Assembly (NCBI GenBank): GCA_035772785.1
Contig: JAOCPU010000040.1
Location: 186,001-250,000 of the forward strand
DNA: 64,000 bases
Direction: 5' to 3'
Source: Phlebiopsis flavidoalba
Taxonomy: Eukaryota > Basidiomycota > Agaricomycetes > Polyporales > Phanerochaetaceae
Below are positions 50,130 to 61,571 of this stretch, in pieces. A model generated the notes under the pieces. It was not told where the DNA came from and did not search any database. It saw only the letters and a list, made by a program, of their open reading frames with translations. Position 1 is the first letter of the stretch. The number at the start of each line of letters is the position of its first letter. Both the position numbers and the translations under genes were made by a program.

Positions 50130-52384
50130 AGAGGTGTCCCGACACGCTCCTTTTTGCAAAATGGTTTTGAAATAAGGAACGCCACATCGAGGACTGTTCG
50201 AAGTTAAGTCGCGGGGTCGCAGAACGAACTGGCACGAAAGCGAACGCGAGCGGCGTCAGCATTTGCCCCGCCAAGACAAACCTGATGACCAGGCATACCT
50301 GGTAACGCAACCCGAGCTGTTCTTCGCTCAGGCCCATGCTTCCGCCAAGGCACTGGACTCTGTGACACTGAAACCGTCTTCAGTGAGCTCGCCCGTGAAA
50401 TTCGAGCTCACGCCGTTGAGACTGCGACCCTGCCGCGACGTGTGAGCGGAATGCAGGAAGTGATCTCGCTGATTATGGTGCCGAAGTGACGCGTCTTGAG
50501 AGGCCCGTAGACGAGGTCAGGGTGCTATCAAGGTCTGTGTTTAGCTCATGCTAGAGCAAAAGGTCTGGGCGAATAAGACGTGACTTTCCCATGCATTGGG
50601 TCGCAAATCCAGATGACAGGATGTCCCGATTTTTGCACAATCTCGATGTGTCCTGGCAGGAACTTCTCGACCTGGAAGCAAGGGAACATGAATTATTGTC
50701 GATGCAGCACTAATACTCCGACGCATTTACCTTTGCAGCTCCGTAACGTGTGATCAGGGTCACTCGACCGCTCTCCTTGTCCGGGTTGACGACTACGCAG
50801 AAGTGGGGTGAGAACTGTTTCACCACCGAAATTATCGGCTACGTACTATCCAACAACCTTAACAAGCTCCTCCTTTTCCATGCTAGGTCCAACCTTGATG
50901 CCAATTGGGTTCCGTATCCCACGGAAGTACTCGACATGGGCACCAGTAAGTTGCCTTGTGCGATCCCCGATCCACAAAAAGTGTGCCGATGTGGTTGTTA
51001 TAGAACGCCGTAGGCCGTGGCCCTTCTGCTGACTTGCTCGAATCTGGCAATAGGGAACTCACGGGTCATCGCCTCTTCGTAATAATTCAGCATCAAACCC
51101 TCGTGGCTGAAGAATGTATCAGTTGAGAAGCGCTATGTGTCTGGAAAGGGTCTGACCTCGTGTAGAAGTCAACTTCTCCCAGAACGCTTTGGCTGCCTCC
51201 TTTCTCGTACGGTACACTCTCTCGACCAAGACCGATAGTGCGGGTGAAATCCAAGGGCGTCCGATAGACCCTCTGTAATACGCTCGAATTCCTTTCTATG
51301 AAGAAAAAAAATACAATTGATAGTGTGACCATATAAATGAGAGTGCACTCACTTGAGTTCAGGTGACCGCACGTGCGAAAGCGACCAATCTCGCGGGTGG
51401 TTTAACGATGCCAAAGCCAGAGCTCAGCAACCGCGGACATAGGTTAAGTGTCGTAGTCGAGTGGGGAAGTAGGCACTGCAATGCGTTGAAAATGTGAGAT
51501 GGGCCTTCGGAAAAGCACGAAAAGTTTCCTGTTACCTCAAGAGCCTTTCTGGAGTCGGGTGTGCGGTCGTCCGGTGAAAGGCTGTTTCTCGGGGTCAGAG
51601 TGTAAGAGCAAAGAAAATGGCTATAGCTTACCCGTGTGACATTGTCACCATGCTATTGGTTGAATTCAGAATAGAGAGGTAGAAAAAGACAAGCCTTGTC
51701 TTACCGGAAGCTGAGAACTTCACGATCACCGATCTTTTCCATTGCGCTTCTTCTCGGTTTCGCGTACTGTCCAGCGATACGCCCGATGCGTACCTAGATA
51801 TCGTGACTAACATGAGTATATACTCCCGGTATCCCTGTTTATGTAATAGGCTCGCACAATAGGTAGGCGTGCACCCCAAATGAGGATGAGCGAGAAGGAC
51901 AGGATGAGACCGATCTTGTTGGAAATGTTCTCCTGCAATGCAACGGTCATGAGCGATTCCATGTTTCAAAAAAAGAAAGTACTTGAGTGCAAGCATCAAA
52001 GCTTTCTGCACAGTCTCCAGCATGAGAAGGAATGCTTCATTGTTTTGAACGAAGGCTGAGTTGATGTCGAAGCCTTTCGATCTGTACGACCAGGTTCTAT
52101 AGTTGACTGTCCACGAAGAACAAAAGCCATACCTCCGATGGCGTTTACGAGAGGCGGCAGTTGCTTGATCTTGTCCCAATACTCTATACATATTCCAAAG
52201 CTCGCCTCAGCTTCTACCCTTCTCTCCAGGATGTTTTGCATACCTGTCGAGATTTGGCGGCGTCAGGGTAGTTAACATCCTTGTGTTCCATGTCAGTACA
52301 TGAGATCATATGCTTTGTACAAGGCGTACCTGTGCTGCCAGCTTGTCCTTCCATGAGGATGGCGACCAGCTTGTTCGAAGACAT
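50130..52384 (-). CDS. 3-deoxy-7-phosphoheptulonate (DAHP) synthase, class II
   Basis: Reaction: phosphoenolpyruvate + erythrose 4-phosphate gives DAHP + Pi, first step of the shikimate pathway. Class II is the plant/bacterial AroA-II fold, unlike yeast ARO3/ARO4. Seen on the - strand: ATG at 52384, [13 protein letters not shown] (about 52372-52332), [12 protein letters not shown] (52278-52243), [11 protein letters not shown] (about 52175-52140), [36 protein letters not shown] (about 51795-51748), [15 protein letters not shown] (about 51398-51354), [20 protein letters not shown] (about 51105-51045), [19 protein letters not shown] (about 50978-50922), [31 protein letters not shown] with WICDPMHG (about 50672-50590), [26 protein letters not shown] (about 50355-50305), and [10 protein letters not shown] with DVAFLISK (about 50230-50165). 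The catalytic metal and PEP motifs are all present but spread over three frames. The exact stop is unclear; I place it near 50130. Confidence 0.93.
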
Positions 52385-55191
52385 GGCGGTCGATGTGCCT
52401 GCAGACTTGTAGTCTGTGGTCGGCAACCAGACTCGGACTGACTTGCTCAAAATCGCTGAATAGGCGATCAAAACCCCGCATCTAATCTTATCTCTAGCTA
52501 GGGACGCCACTGAGGTACGGCGCGGCGGACATCGACTCGCAACTTTAGCTGCCGCTGGCGCCTGTAATGTCATTCATCCACGACCACACATTGCGGAGCG
52601 CGCGCCCATATGGACATCAAGACGTTCTTTCCTTTCCAGGACGAACTGAATACTATTCTTGAGTTCAATTGCGTATACACTCGATGTACGAGCCTACAAG
52701 TAAAACCCCTAATTTGCAATCGTAGTAGATATCCATTCCTCAGGCTTGGACGATGAACGACTACAGGCCAAGGATAATGTCAGGGTACACATTCAAAGGA
52801 TATTAGCTATATTCCATGTAATGTAAACTATGCTGTGCACTATGGAGGCTTTGATGCAAATTGTGGACCTTGTTGTTACTCTCAGCCACTAGATGCGTCA
52901 GGCAACATCGGAAGTTCCGAAATCCACATTGGAATATCTACCGCTGTGCCGCCTGCTCACGATCAACGATACGAGCCCGAATTTCTGTTTGGTGAGTGTG
53001 AAAACATAAAGTTTGTGTCCGATCTTGAGTTGCCGTTTTACACTTAGGACTTTCTCTATCGTGCGGCCATTAGCTGACAGATGACGCTGTTCATGTTTTT
53101 CAGGGCCACCAGCGCACACCAACCGGTTTGGACAATCCTCAGACGTTTCGGTATATATGATCGCCTTTCTATTCGACACCGTCACAAACCTCCTTCTCAA
53201 AGGCCCGACCATGATACTCCGCCCCCAGTATGTGACTCCTTCGCCGCCACCCTTCTTTCACATACGTGACATATCAGTTCACAAGGGATGTCAAATCAAA
53301 TCCGCAAAATGGGAACCGCCCTTCATCGAGTCTCTGTTGGTCGAGCTTTGACGGCGACAGTGCATATGCTAACTGGATCTGCATACACCAGCCCATCATC
53401 GTCTACCGTCGACCCTTTGTACGACGCCGCGTCGATGCTGGCCGCACACCACACCACGACCTCGTCTATCCCACCTCGATGAACTTAGTCACTGCTAATG
53501 ATGCTTATCACTTTCTGGATCGTGTTTTTTTTCACCGCCTAAAGATCTGATCTTGTGATCAATTTCTTCGTGGAAGACCGTTACTCACTACTCGAACGCT
53601 GAAGTCTTATGCACAGCCAAGTTGTCACCCGCATCATGGACACCCAAACCATCATTAAGGCCGCTTGGGTCCTATCGACAATTGCACCTGGTTTTCAATG
53701 GTCCTTCAAGAGAACAACCAACTTCACTCTGGTTGAGCTCTCCTGGACTGGCTCCGCCTCCGTGGCATCACGGGCCCGCGAACCAAGAGTAACCCACAAA
53801 CTAGTACCGGCCCTCCTGAAAGCTCGACCGCACAAAGACAACGTGACGGCTCCGAGAGACGACCTCTTGATAGTCAACTTGTAGTATGCTACTCTCCGCT
53901 GAAAAGTCTCTTACCAAAATAAAAAAACCCTGTTGCTCAGACAAGAGCGTCCTGTGAGACATGGGCGGCCGACCGCCTGGTATAAAATGGAACGGCCCCG
54001 TCAGATACGAAGTCGTTTCCTGGCTCCCGGTCGTGTCCGGCTCTTATTTTTGTGCGTAGCCATAGGCCTTGCACGTACCTGTGGTGTGTTAGCTATCGAC
54101 ACATTGTCCTGGCATAACACAAATTTGAAACACTTTTATGACATACATATAAATATATGTCTATATAACAGGTCACAGATGGGTCAACTGAAGGCCCGCT
54201 CATGGGGGGTTCATTGTTGGTCGCTGGTAACGGATACCATGCATTAGCATTGGGAGGATCGCTTCCCTGGCATAGCGGAGCGGGTTCGCCTATTGGTGGG
54301 ACGCCGCATTTGCAATGAGCCCAGCTTTCGCACGTGGCGAGCCCTATGTAGAAGTTACACCACGTCTTGTTAGAGTCCAGCGTCACCACATGAGTCATTT
54401 GAACCATGAGCAAACCGCACGGCCGTCCTTCCACAAGTTTTGCAAGCTTAGAAACGCCGCATGCACCGTGGCTGCTATTGACGAGGATTTCGACGTTTCT
54501 AACGTATGTTTCCGACAGCGAAGTCGTCTTGACGCTGGTTAAAAACTGAAATAAACACTTACGCATCACGTACGGCGGACATTGTGAGTATGTAATGAAG
54601 GCATAACTAGGGGTGCGCGAGCTGAGTAGATTGCACTTGCCCACATTCTCATGTTTCCCATGTATTTATCCACTGGTGCATTTTCCCGTCGTTAATTTAC
54701 ACGACCCCATGATAATCCCCGAACTGTCTACAGAAATTGACGTGCCTTACGAACTCGCAGGAAAGCCATATCAAGCTCCAGAGAATAAGCTCACAGAATA
54801 AATTACCATCTGCGATCCGTGTGCTTCTAGTCCCGCTAGGGGCTGTTCTTCAGGGCTAAAATGTCCTCACTTCCACTCAGGGGCTAGTCTACGGAAAGGT
54901 ACGGGGAGAGGGGTTACGTATGTGGCACGTTCAATGTAGTGGCCACCACACGAAACCATAAACCCCACGGGAAAGGGACGGCATGCGATATTAAGTTTCT
55001 GAATGACACACGGGGATACATCCATACTCACAGTACACAGCCTAAGTACCTGCCGCGATCTAGCTGCCAGCGTCCTTGTTCATGGTTTACTGCGGAAGGT
55101 TTACTCGCACCGTACCTCGACTGTCCATATTCCTCTCCTCTAAGACTCTAAACACAGGCAAAACACACCCTCCGCAATGCTTTCTCTAGCA
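52385..55191. other. 2.8 kb without an assignable gene
   Basis: The + strand at 53155-53260 reads AFLFDTVTNLLLKGP and RPQYVTPSPPPFF. At 53610-53880 there is a 91-codon frame with TQTIIKAAWVLSTIAPGF. These may be parts of an enzyme gene but match no family I can name. A 183-codon open frame on the - strand (54093-54644) is Cys-rich and featureless. Confidence 0.3.
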
Positions 55192-56399
55192 CTACGTGTG
55201 CGCGCGTATCCTCTTATCCCCGTCCAGTTTTTCCTCGACGATACTCAACTTTTCGCACCTGGCTGAACCGTGTACCTTTTAAGACATCGACGATCCGCGC
55301 CCATCCGAATGCATTGAGCTTGTTCGGCTCGGCGCTTCCTTCCATTCGAGCATGTTTGATTGGTAGGATCGTGAAGGAGTACGTGCGACAGCGTGGACGG
55401 CGGCTGGCAGAGAATTCAGAATGGAAATGAGCCAGAACGTCATGTAATCTGGGTCATAGTGGGTCGGCACCCCCAACGTAATGGAGCGAAGGGGGTGGTG
55501 TTGCGGGTGAGATCGAGGTACGGTTCTAATTTTATACAAGACGAAAAATGTCAGGAGATGTGCAGCGTGTAGAGGTATGTGCGTTTACCTGGTCCAGGAC
55601 AGAAACCCGGGCTAGGGCTTTCGATCTCTAGGTGGCTCAATGACGTGTGTCGTTCCGCGCGAAAAGCTCAAGTAAGCGGCGATCGGCCTTGGTAAATTGT
55701 GAAAGCGAGAGTCTCTTGATCGTGCCCGGAGGCGTCGTGCTCAACAGCCACCCGAAGATTCTGGTGCATGAAAAGCATTGACCGATGCTGACGTCCGTCT
55801 TGCAGCTGAGATGTGTGTCCGACACTGTAGGGTATTGTACTTTGCCTCGGGATACGCGCTGGTGCAGCTGCTCCAATGGACTTTGTCGACATGGAATGTG
55901 GTAAGGTTCGGACAGGCGTCGCGGATGTATCGAATGTCACAGAAGTGCTTGAACATACACAATTTGTGAATCGAAGTTTGCGCACAGAACGCAGGAAGTG
56001 TTTGATAGGGCTTGCCAGACAATCAGAGGACGTTGCCAGACGAGTTTTTTTCGAAGGTGAGTATGTCGAGTGCTGGGAGTTTTACAAAATAACTCAAGCA
56101 GGGCGATATAGCGCGAACCCATCCCCAGGTTCGCCAAAGGCATCCGGACGGCGCCTGGGAATAATGATGACATGACGGATGTAATGAGCAACGCCTGACG
56201 AATTTGCCAAAAGTTCGCGAAACCCGAGGAGTTGCTCCTCTTCCGAACACTCGAGTCTTAGCGTCCGCCATAGATGGAGACGTGAAGTCGCTAGCCAGGA
56301 GCGACATACGAGGGCGCAGTTCACGAGTGTTGTGCGATCGCGATAGAGATGGTCGAGGATGATACCGTCAACCTCCGAGGGGAGTGTGCTGCTGGCCAT
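55192..56399 (-). CDS. F-box protein with LRR-like C-terminal region
   Basis: Role: F-box proteins recruit targets to SCF ubiquitin ligases by binding Skp1. Mushrooms carry hundreds of lineage-specific ones. Seen on the - strand: ATG at 56399 opens MASSTLPSEVDGIILDHLYR, then TTLVNCALVCRSWLATSRLH and LWRTLRL, a complete F-box (residues 5-50). It continues in frame to GVAHYIRHVIIIPR. Later, shifted segments CDIRYIRDACPNLTTFHVDK (about 55955-55896), GTIKRLSLSQFTKADRRLLE (about 55726-55667) and LRSITLGVPTHYDPDYMTFW (about 55488-55429) have the spacing of leucine-rich strands. The end IRAHT stops near 55192. An in-frame ATG 45 bases upstream (56444) is less likely, because the F-box normally sits near the start. 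Two or three one-base shifts interrupt it. Confidence 0.82.
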
Positions 56400-56870
56400 T
56401 GTTTGGGGGGCGGCGCCACGAGAACGCTGGTGCGGGCATGGCATTTAAATGCTCTCGTGTCGCCGGTCAGTCCGTTAAATGACAGCCTCGCGGGACAGGA
56501 TAAGGAACTCACCTAAAAACTGCCCCGCCCATCACGTACATAAGACGGCATGAAGACGTCCATCAAGAGCTTGACCTGACTCCTTTCAAGCATTGGAGGT
56601 ATAGTGTGACATCGTTTATCAGTTGTCTGTCCCGAACGCAGCGGTACCAGTATCCACAGTTTTGCGCAGGTCTATTTTGACAGTTAGGTAACATGCATAT
56701 GCCACGCGTCAGGATACGTTATGACTGAACGTTGTGTTAAACGTTCATAGCCTGTGGTCAGTACGTTCAGTGGTCGCGGTGACGGCAAAAAGTAGTTGCG
56801 GCACCAACATTGTACATTACGTAATGCAAGTTCCCACGGGCGTCGGGTTGCCGATGTTGGCCAAAATAAG
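56400..56870. other. intergenic stretch upstream of the F-box gene
   Basis: Between the F-box gene start and the tRNA 3' end. No other gene recognised. It should hold the F-box gene promoter. Confidence 0.5.
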
Positions 56871-56975
56871 TGCTGTCCTGTGAGGATTGAACTCACGACC
56901 TTAGGATTACTCACTCATAGGAGTGATCATACTGATGTATGAGACCTACGCTCTACCGACTGAGCCAAGGAAGCA
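56871..56975 (-). tRNA. tRNA-Met (CAT), elongator type, with 30-base intron
   Basis: On the - strand the gene starts TGCTTCC at 56975. D-arm, anticodon stem, T-stem GTGAG/CTCAC with loop TTCAATC, and the 3' arm are all in place. The anticodon CAT is at 56939-56941 in a CTCATAA loop. The T31-T39 mismatch and neighbouring bases match eukaryotic elongator Met tRNA. A 30-base intron (56908-56937) sits one base after the anticodon, the canonical site. The 3' acceptor strand reads GGACAGCA, where GGAAGCA would pair with TGCTTCC, so one extra C bulges the stem. The gene lies between two F-box genes. Confidence 0.9.
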
Positions 56976-57492
56976 TTGAAGTTGACTCATGCGGTAAGAA
57001 TATAATCCTTTTATAGACCTGTTTAAGCTGTATCTCCATGCCTAGGCCTGCAAACCCTTCCCCCGTGTAGGTGTGAGCTATATCGTGTAGCATGCGTCAT
57101 GTGGCCAACAGTATAATGCCAGTAAATTCATCGACTGCTAGGGAATATTGGGTGACCAGTGGCCACAGATAACTATAGACGTCACGTACTTACAAGCGTT
57201 TTTGTGCGCTAATTTGCAACGCGCGCCACTGGGGCCAGTCGCGTTCTCGCTCATCAATGCACCACTACTATCCTCTCTCTGACCCAAGTATTGGTTGTGA
57301 CTTACTCATATGCAGAAGCTACTGCTCAAGTACGAGCATTCTGGTGACTTCGGCTGAACTTATGAAGATGCAGCCATCTCGGCATGGCGCAGAAGCGTGC
57401 AGTGGCCTGAAAGGTGGCCTTGGTGGTCGCTGAGGGTGGCCATTTGTCTAGGCATAAAAGGCCTACCCTGTGCCTCCATCTGCGCGACAACT
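56976..57492. other. intergenic stretch between tRNA-Met and the + strand F-box gene
   Basis: No coding motif recognised. Likely upstream region of both the tRNA (- strand) and the F-box gene (+ strand). The tRNA's own A and B boxes are internal. Confidence 0.45.
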
Positions 57493-59530
57493 ATGAGGCC
57501 ACACCTACCTGCGAAATCCGTACGCTTCGCTGTATCGCCAAAATCCCTGGACTCACTTCCCAGTGATGTCTTGGTCGATCATTTGCTTAGGTACCTCACT
57601 GTCGAGGATGTCTTACGACTCAGACAAGTGAGTCTATATTTACGCTCAAAGTGCCTTAGCCTGACCGAGCTGCGACAGACAAATAAAATTCTTCGACGCC
57701 TTGACGCGCCATACCATCATCTGGAAACGGTTTCTTTCAAACGACATACGGCATCATCCCTCCCTTCATTTTTTGTACAGGTCATTGGGGGGCCGAAGGC
57801 TCCGACGAGACGAGATAAATCATTTGGAACGTGCCGTTGCAAAAGCGTCTATGCTCTAGACAATTGCGTGGCGCGGCTCCAGCCCGGTGCTTTATGAATG
57901 GAAGTTCAACACTCACTCGACCGTCGAAAATATCTTCCTTCTTCCAGGAAGCGAATATCTCGTTGCTTCTGTTTTCGACTGAGGCGCATACTTCCAAGAA
58001 AAGGGACTACGCGGTGGTCTTGTATGCTTTAGACAGCAACTCAAGCACGGTTTGTCCACCCCAGTCGCTCAGCTACCCGACCGACCGCAAAGATCTATCA
58101 TCTGACTGCACGAGTTTTGTCCTTTGAAGGTGTCGCCGGAATTTTGGTCAGTTTTTTATTACGGGAAGCAGCTCACAATGCACGGCCGTTAGGTATGAGC
58201 ACTTTCAACGCACTCGTCAATTCCTTCTAACTCATCGTAGTAGTTTTCCACGTAAATCCGAAAGTCGAACGCTGTAAACAACACGTGCTACGCTATTCAC
58301 GTCTCCCTCTCGGACGCGCGTCATGTGCAGCAGAATATGAACTTAGTGGGCTCAACCCCCGAAGATCTCATCAAACAGCTGAAAAGTATGCCGCCTCTGT
58401 TCAGGATACTTGGCCGCATCGACTCTCCGGCCCCTTTTGGGGCCACCATCTGTCGACATCTTTCCGGCGCTGGAATCTTCGTCTCCATCCATAGTGCTTT
58501 CGGTACCGCAGGCTCCCAACCGAATGTTGTGCAGACGTCTGGACAGACACGGACGATTATACTTTCCGAATCCAGTTTTCGGATCCAGGCGCACCTCGTA
58601 CACCCGCGGACTTGCACGAGCGTCAGGTGCGTTTGTGGTTCTTTCATTCAATAATGGTTTTCATTGACTATTATGACGACAGACGACGAGGGCTGTCAGT
58701 TACTCCCTGGAGTGAACAAAATCCTGGTCGTGCGACATGATACACGCGTACTGAACGTTGAATGGCACGATCTACCGCCCGAAGTTCTCGCCAACGCCGC
58801 ACCATCGGACAAACTCCCAGAGGTCATACCGACTCGCAGTTCATTCCGCAAGTTCTACACTGGACCGGACGCGTTCTACGATGTCGATATCCTCTTGTCT
58901 CCCGCTCCCCTGAACACATTGTCTCGGAACGCGCTTTGGGACCATCCACGTCTACCCACACGTCTCGAACACACCTACATCCTCCCATCGCGGCTTTCTT
59001 TCATCTATCGTTTCCACCCCAGCCCGGCCGGCCATACACTCATCATTTCGACGACGAGCTCCCCGACCGCCCACATCATACCACACGGACCTCCCCACTG
59101 CCCAAACCCCTCCCGGTGCCAATTATTCTAGGCGAGAGCGAGTGGGTGGGCCGGATGGCGTGGTGTACGTCGCGTCCGACCACTATTGTAGCGTCGGGAT
59201 GCGCAAGTCGTGGATCGACGGCAAGAAAGGAGATTCATGGCCAGCTTGTAAAGTCGTGCGCGGGAAAGGATGGGCTTGGGAGAATGCTTCGGGTCAGGTC
59301 GCAGCGCCCCACCGGCACAGGCGCGTGGAAGAACGCAGGTATTAGAGCGATTGAGAGGATGGACGTAGAGTCCGGTGGGGAGACGAAAGCCGCGGTCCCC
59401 TTCGACTGCCTGGGTCGAGTCCATTGTTTCGCCTGGGATGATGTTTGTCGGAAGGCTCTGCTGGACATGTGAAGGACAAAGTACAGTGTATGTTGCCGAC
59501 CTTCTCAGTAAGCCCCTCAAGTGCATATAA
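57493..59530 (+). CDS. F-box protein with long C-terminal (beta-propeller-like) region
   Basis: Seen: ATG at 57493, then KSLDSLPSDVLVDHLLRYL (57541-57597), TVEDVLRLRQVSLYLRS and LTELRQTNKILRRLDAPYHH, a typical F-box at residues 17-60. After frame changes the C-terminal region has WKFNTHSTVENIFLLPGSEY with LVASVF (about 57900-57980), and EWHDLPPEVLAN-like sequence near 58760. Ser/His-rich loops follow, then GESEWVGRMAW, KNAGIRAIERMD, FDCLGRVHCFAWDD (about 59400-59440), and a shifted VGRLCWTCEGQSTVYVADLL ending KPLKCI at 59530. The final segment has the look of the last strand of a WD/propeller-type domain found in many basidiomycete F-box proteins. That fold call is an inference. An upstream ATG at 57397 is in frame but would add a Trp-rich leader. 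Convergent with the next F-box-type gene. Confidence 0.72.
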
Positions 59531-60159
59531 TATGTGATATTATTCCCCGTGATTTCATCAGGATCTTGACACCAACAGATCGTGTGACCAGATTATGCGT
59601 TTTGTCACGCTCAGGTTTCTCTGATCGAAATGGTCATTCTATAATCACATCGGTGCCTCTATATGCTCAAATACTGAACTGGCCATCATCAATCGTACCC
59701 TCCAGAACTGCCCTAGCCAGCACATCTACTTACGCTAGGAGGGGGTTGCTGGTTCCAACTGGAGTCTAGTGCTGAGTAGCCCACCCGCATAGTGCATTGC
59801 ACCAACGTCAAGCCATAAAAATCCATTTCATCTACGGTGAAATACAGGCCACCCCTCGAATGAGTATCCTAGGTAGTTTTGTAGTTTATGCGCGTCTCAA
59901 GATCCTCCTAACTTGTACCTGAAACTCGCCCTTCCACTCGATCGACCAACCACAACATAATATGCTGGTGATTGTTAAGTTGTCCACTGGCGGAGGGGTC
60001 CATCCCCGCCGAACTGGGGTCCGGTAGGCTGCCCGATGGGATGAGATGGTATCTATTGCTGAAAACAGAACTTGAAGCAGGGCCGAAACAGGGAGCGTTG
60101 CAGTCGACTCGAATCAGATTCTGCAGTGTGCATGTAAGTCGAGGAAGATCAGATGAGCG
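59531..60159. other. convergent intergenic region between two F-box-type genes
   Basis: No gene or repeat recognised in about 630 bases between the 3' ends of the two genes. Confidence 0.45.
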
Positions 60160-60792
60160 CTAGAAGTGGACAGATTCAAGGCGCATCGGTGAGAGAGGTG
60201 GGGACGCCTTTTGGGGCATAGTTCGCGGAAGGGCACGTAGAACGGAGTTTCCGTCAATGCAAACTACTTCTTCTGGCGCAACAAGTTCCGACGATATAGA
60301 CGGCTTTTTTCGCAGATAATGGCGAGATGGAATTGTACACGGTGGAGCCGTCTCGCGAGTGCGTGCAGGCGCAGCCATGGTTGTCGGATTTTCTGAAAGA
60401 TGATTGCACGGATGGTCTGTGCAGCGTCTTGGAAGTGAACGCTTGATTTCATCATGTGGAAGAGTTGCTCGACGTCTTGAGGTCCTCGAAGGGGTGAGTG
60501 TGTAAAAAAGGGGTGGCTGGACAAATTGCTCCCAATATCGATACGTTAAACTGATGCTAGCGAACCCGGCTTTCCTGCGAGAATAAGAGCGCGCCGTGCA
60601 GGGACGGAGGGAGCGGACAGTGACGATAAAAATTTCGGGTGAGATATTTTGGGTCGTACGGGGTGGGTGTAGAATGGCCACCGTAGATCGTACGAGACGG
60701 ATTTTAGGAGGTGAGATTATCGAATCGATGACCCCCCGATATCTGAAGCGACCTTCATCCCGTTCGATAGTCCGACGGAGATGGAGCCCCAT
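60160..60792 (-). CDS. F-box-like basidiomycete protein, incomplete reading
   Basis: Seen on the - strand: TTQNISPEIFIVTVRSLRPC (about 60660-60600), the start of an F-box-like helix, then RRKAGFASISLTYRYWEQFV and QPPLFYTLT (about 60580-60490). In a second frame PLRGPQDVEQLFHMMKSSVH follows (about 60495-60435), then FQDAAQTIRAI, IRQPWLRLHALARRL and VQFHLAIICEK (to about 60300). The pattern of 'P-E-I-F' followed by 'A-S-I-S-L-T-x-x-Y-W' is common in mushroom F-box families. The chain stops early for such a protein, which usually exceeds 400 residues, so this is either truncated or its 3' exons are unreadable. The first 30 codons before the F-box are uncertain. Confidence 0.6.
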   Translation of the reverse strand: MGLHLRRTIERDEGRFRYRGVIDSIISPPKIRLVRSTVAILHPPRTTQNISPEIFIVTVRSLRPCTARSYSRRKAGFASISLTYRYWEQFVQPPLFYTLTPSRTSRRRATLPHDEIKRSLPRRCTDHPCNHLSENPTTMAAPARTRETAPPCTIPSRHYLRKKPSISSELVAPEEVVCIDGNSVLRALPRTMPQKASPPLSPMRLESVHF

Positions 60793-60978
60793 AAATGCGA
60801 GAAATGGAGTGTGTCATGAGTTGTGTAGTCCGGCCCAGTGGTTCTATGTAAATCGCGTGAGGAGTGAGGAGAGCGGAGCGGACAAAGAAAACTGCTTCCT
60901 CTTACTATCGAAAGCGTTGAACATGTAGATTGAATCCGTGAGGCAGGCCCGGTGCAGGAGTCCTCAGCCTTGAAAACC

Positions 60979-61571
60979 TTATACATCGGCATGTGACCGT
61001 ATAGCATCGAGCGTGGAATGCCTGAGCCCGAAATACTGGAGGCGTGAACGCGGAAGATGCGACTCAATTTCCTCTGAATCAGAGTCTGTACCGATGGGAG
61101 TGCTGTTCCCCGAGCTCAAGCTTTCGGGGTCATACTCTTGAGGCAAAAACCGTCCCTCTTTCCATCTCCAATTGCGTGGCTCGTCACCGCCGCGGCTGCT
61201 GTCCCCATATTTGGCTATGAAGTCGATCTCGTCCGCTAAAGAATCTTTCCTCCTTGGGTCGAAGTTTCTGTTATGTTTCCGAGGATGTCCTTCTCTGTTG
61301 TAACCGATTTCTAGAATATCTCCGTGGCTATTGAGAGCTTGCCTTTCCATTCTGCAACCCCCACTATGATGCGCTCGTAAGGGGTGAGTTTTCTGAGCAC
61401 CATCGCATGTTTGGCAAAGCGAGATCCCTTGCTGAGAACCGAGTAGCGAGGTAAAGGTGTATACGCTCCTCCCAGTTCTTGCAGAGACAAATGTTGTAGT
61501 AGTGCGGAAGGACTCGAAGAATGATTCAGGAGAGCGTCGATCAACTCCACCAAAATCTTCGATGTCGTCAT
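60979..61571 (-). CDS. hypothetical protein, two overlapping frames
   Basis: Not recognised. From ATG at 61571 the - strand reads MTTSKILVELIDALLNHSSS, LSLQELGGAYTPLPRYSVLS and LRKLTPYERIIVGVAEWKGK in one frame to 61311. The next frame takes over near 61320 with ILEIGYNREGHPRKHNRNFD, SLADEIDFIAKYGDSSRGGD, NWRWKEGRFLPQEYDPESLS and a Ser/Asp/Glu-rich segment, ending RHSTLDAIRSHADV at 60979. The first part is helical and basic. The second is acidic and probably disordered. One inserted or lost base, or a very short intron, at the 61311-61350 overlap would join them into a protein of about 185 residues. Its function is unknown. Confidence 0.5.

Noticed and set aside
54093..54644. 183-codon open frame on the - strand
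   Set aside because: Its length is near what chance gives for a 64 kb window. The translation is Cys-rich without a domain, signal peptide or repeat, and no neighbouring exon extends it.
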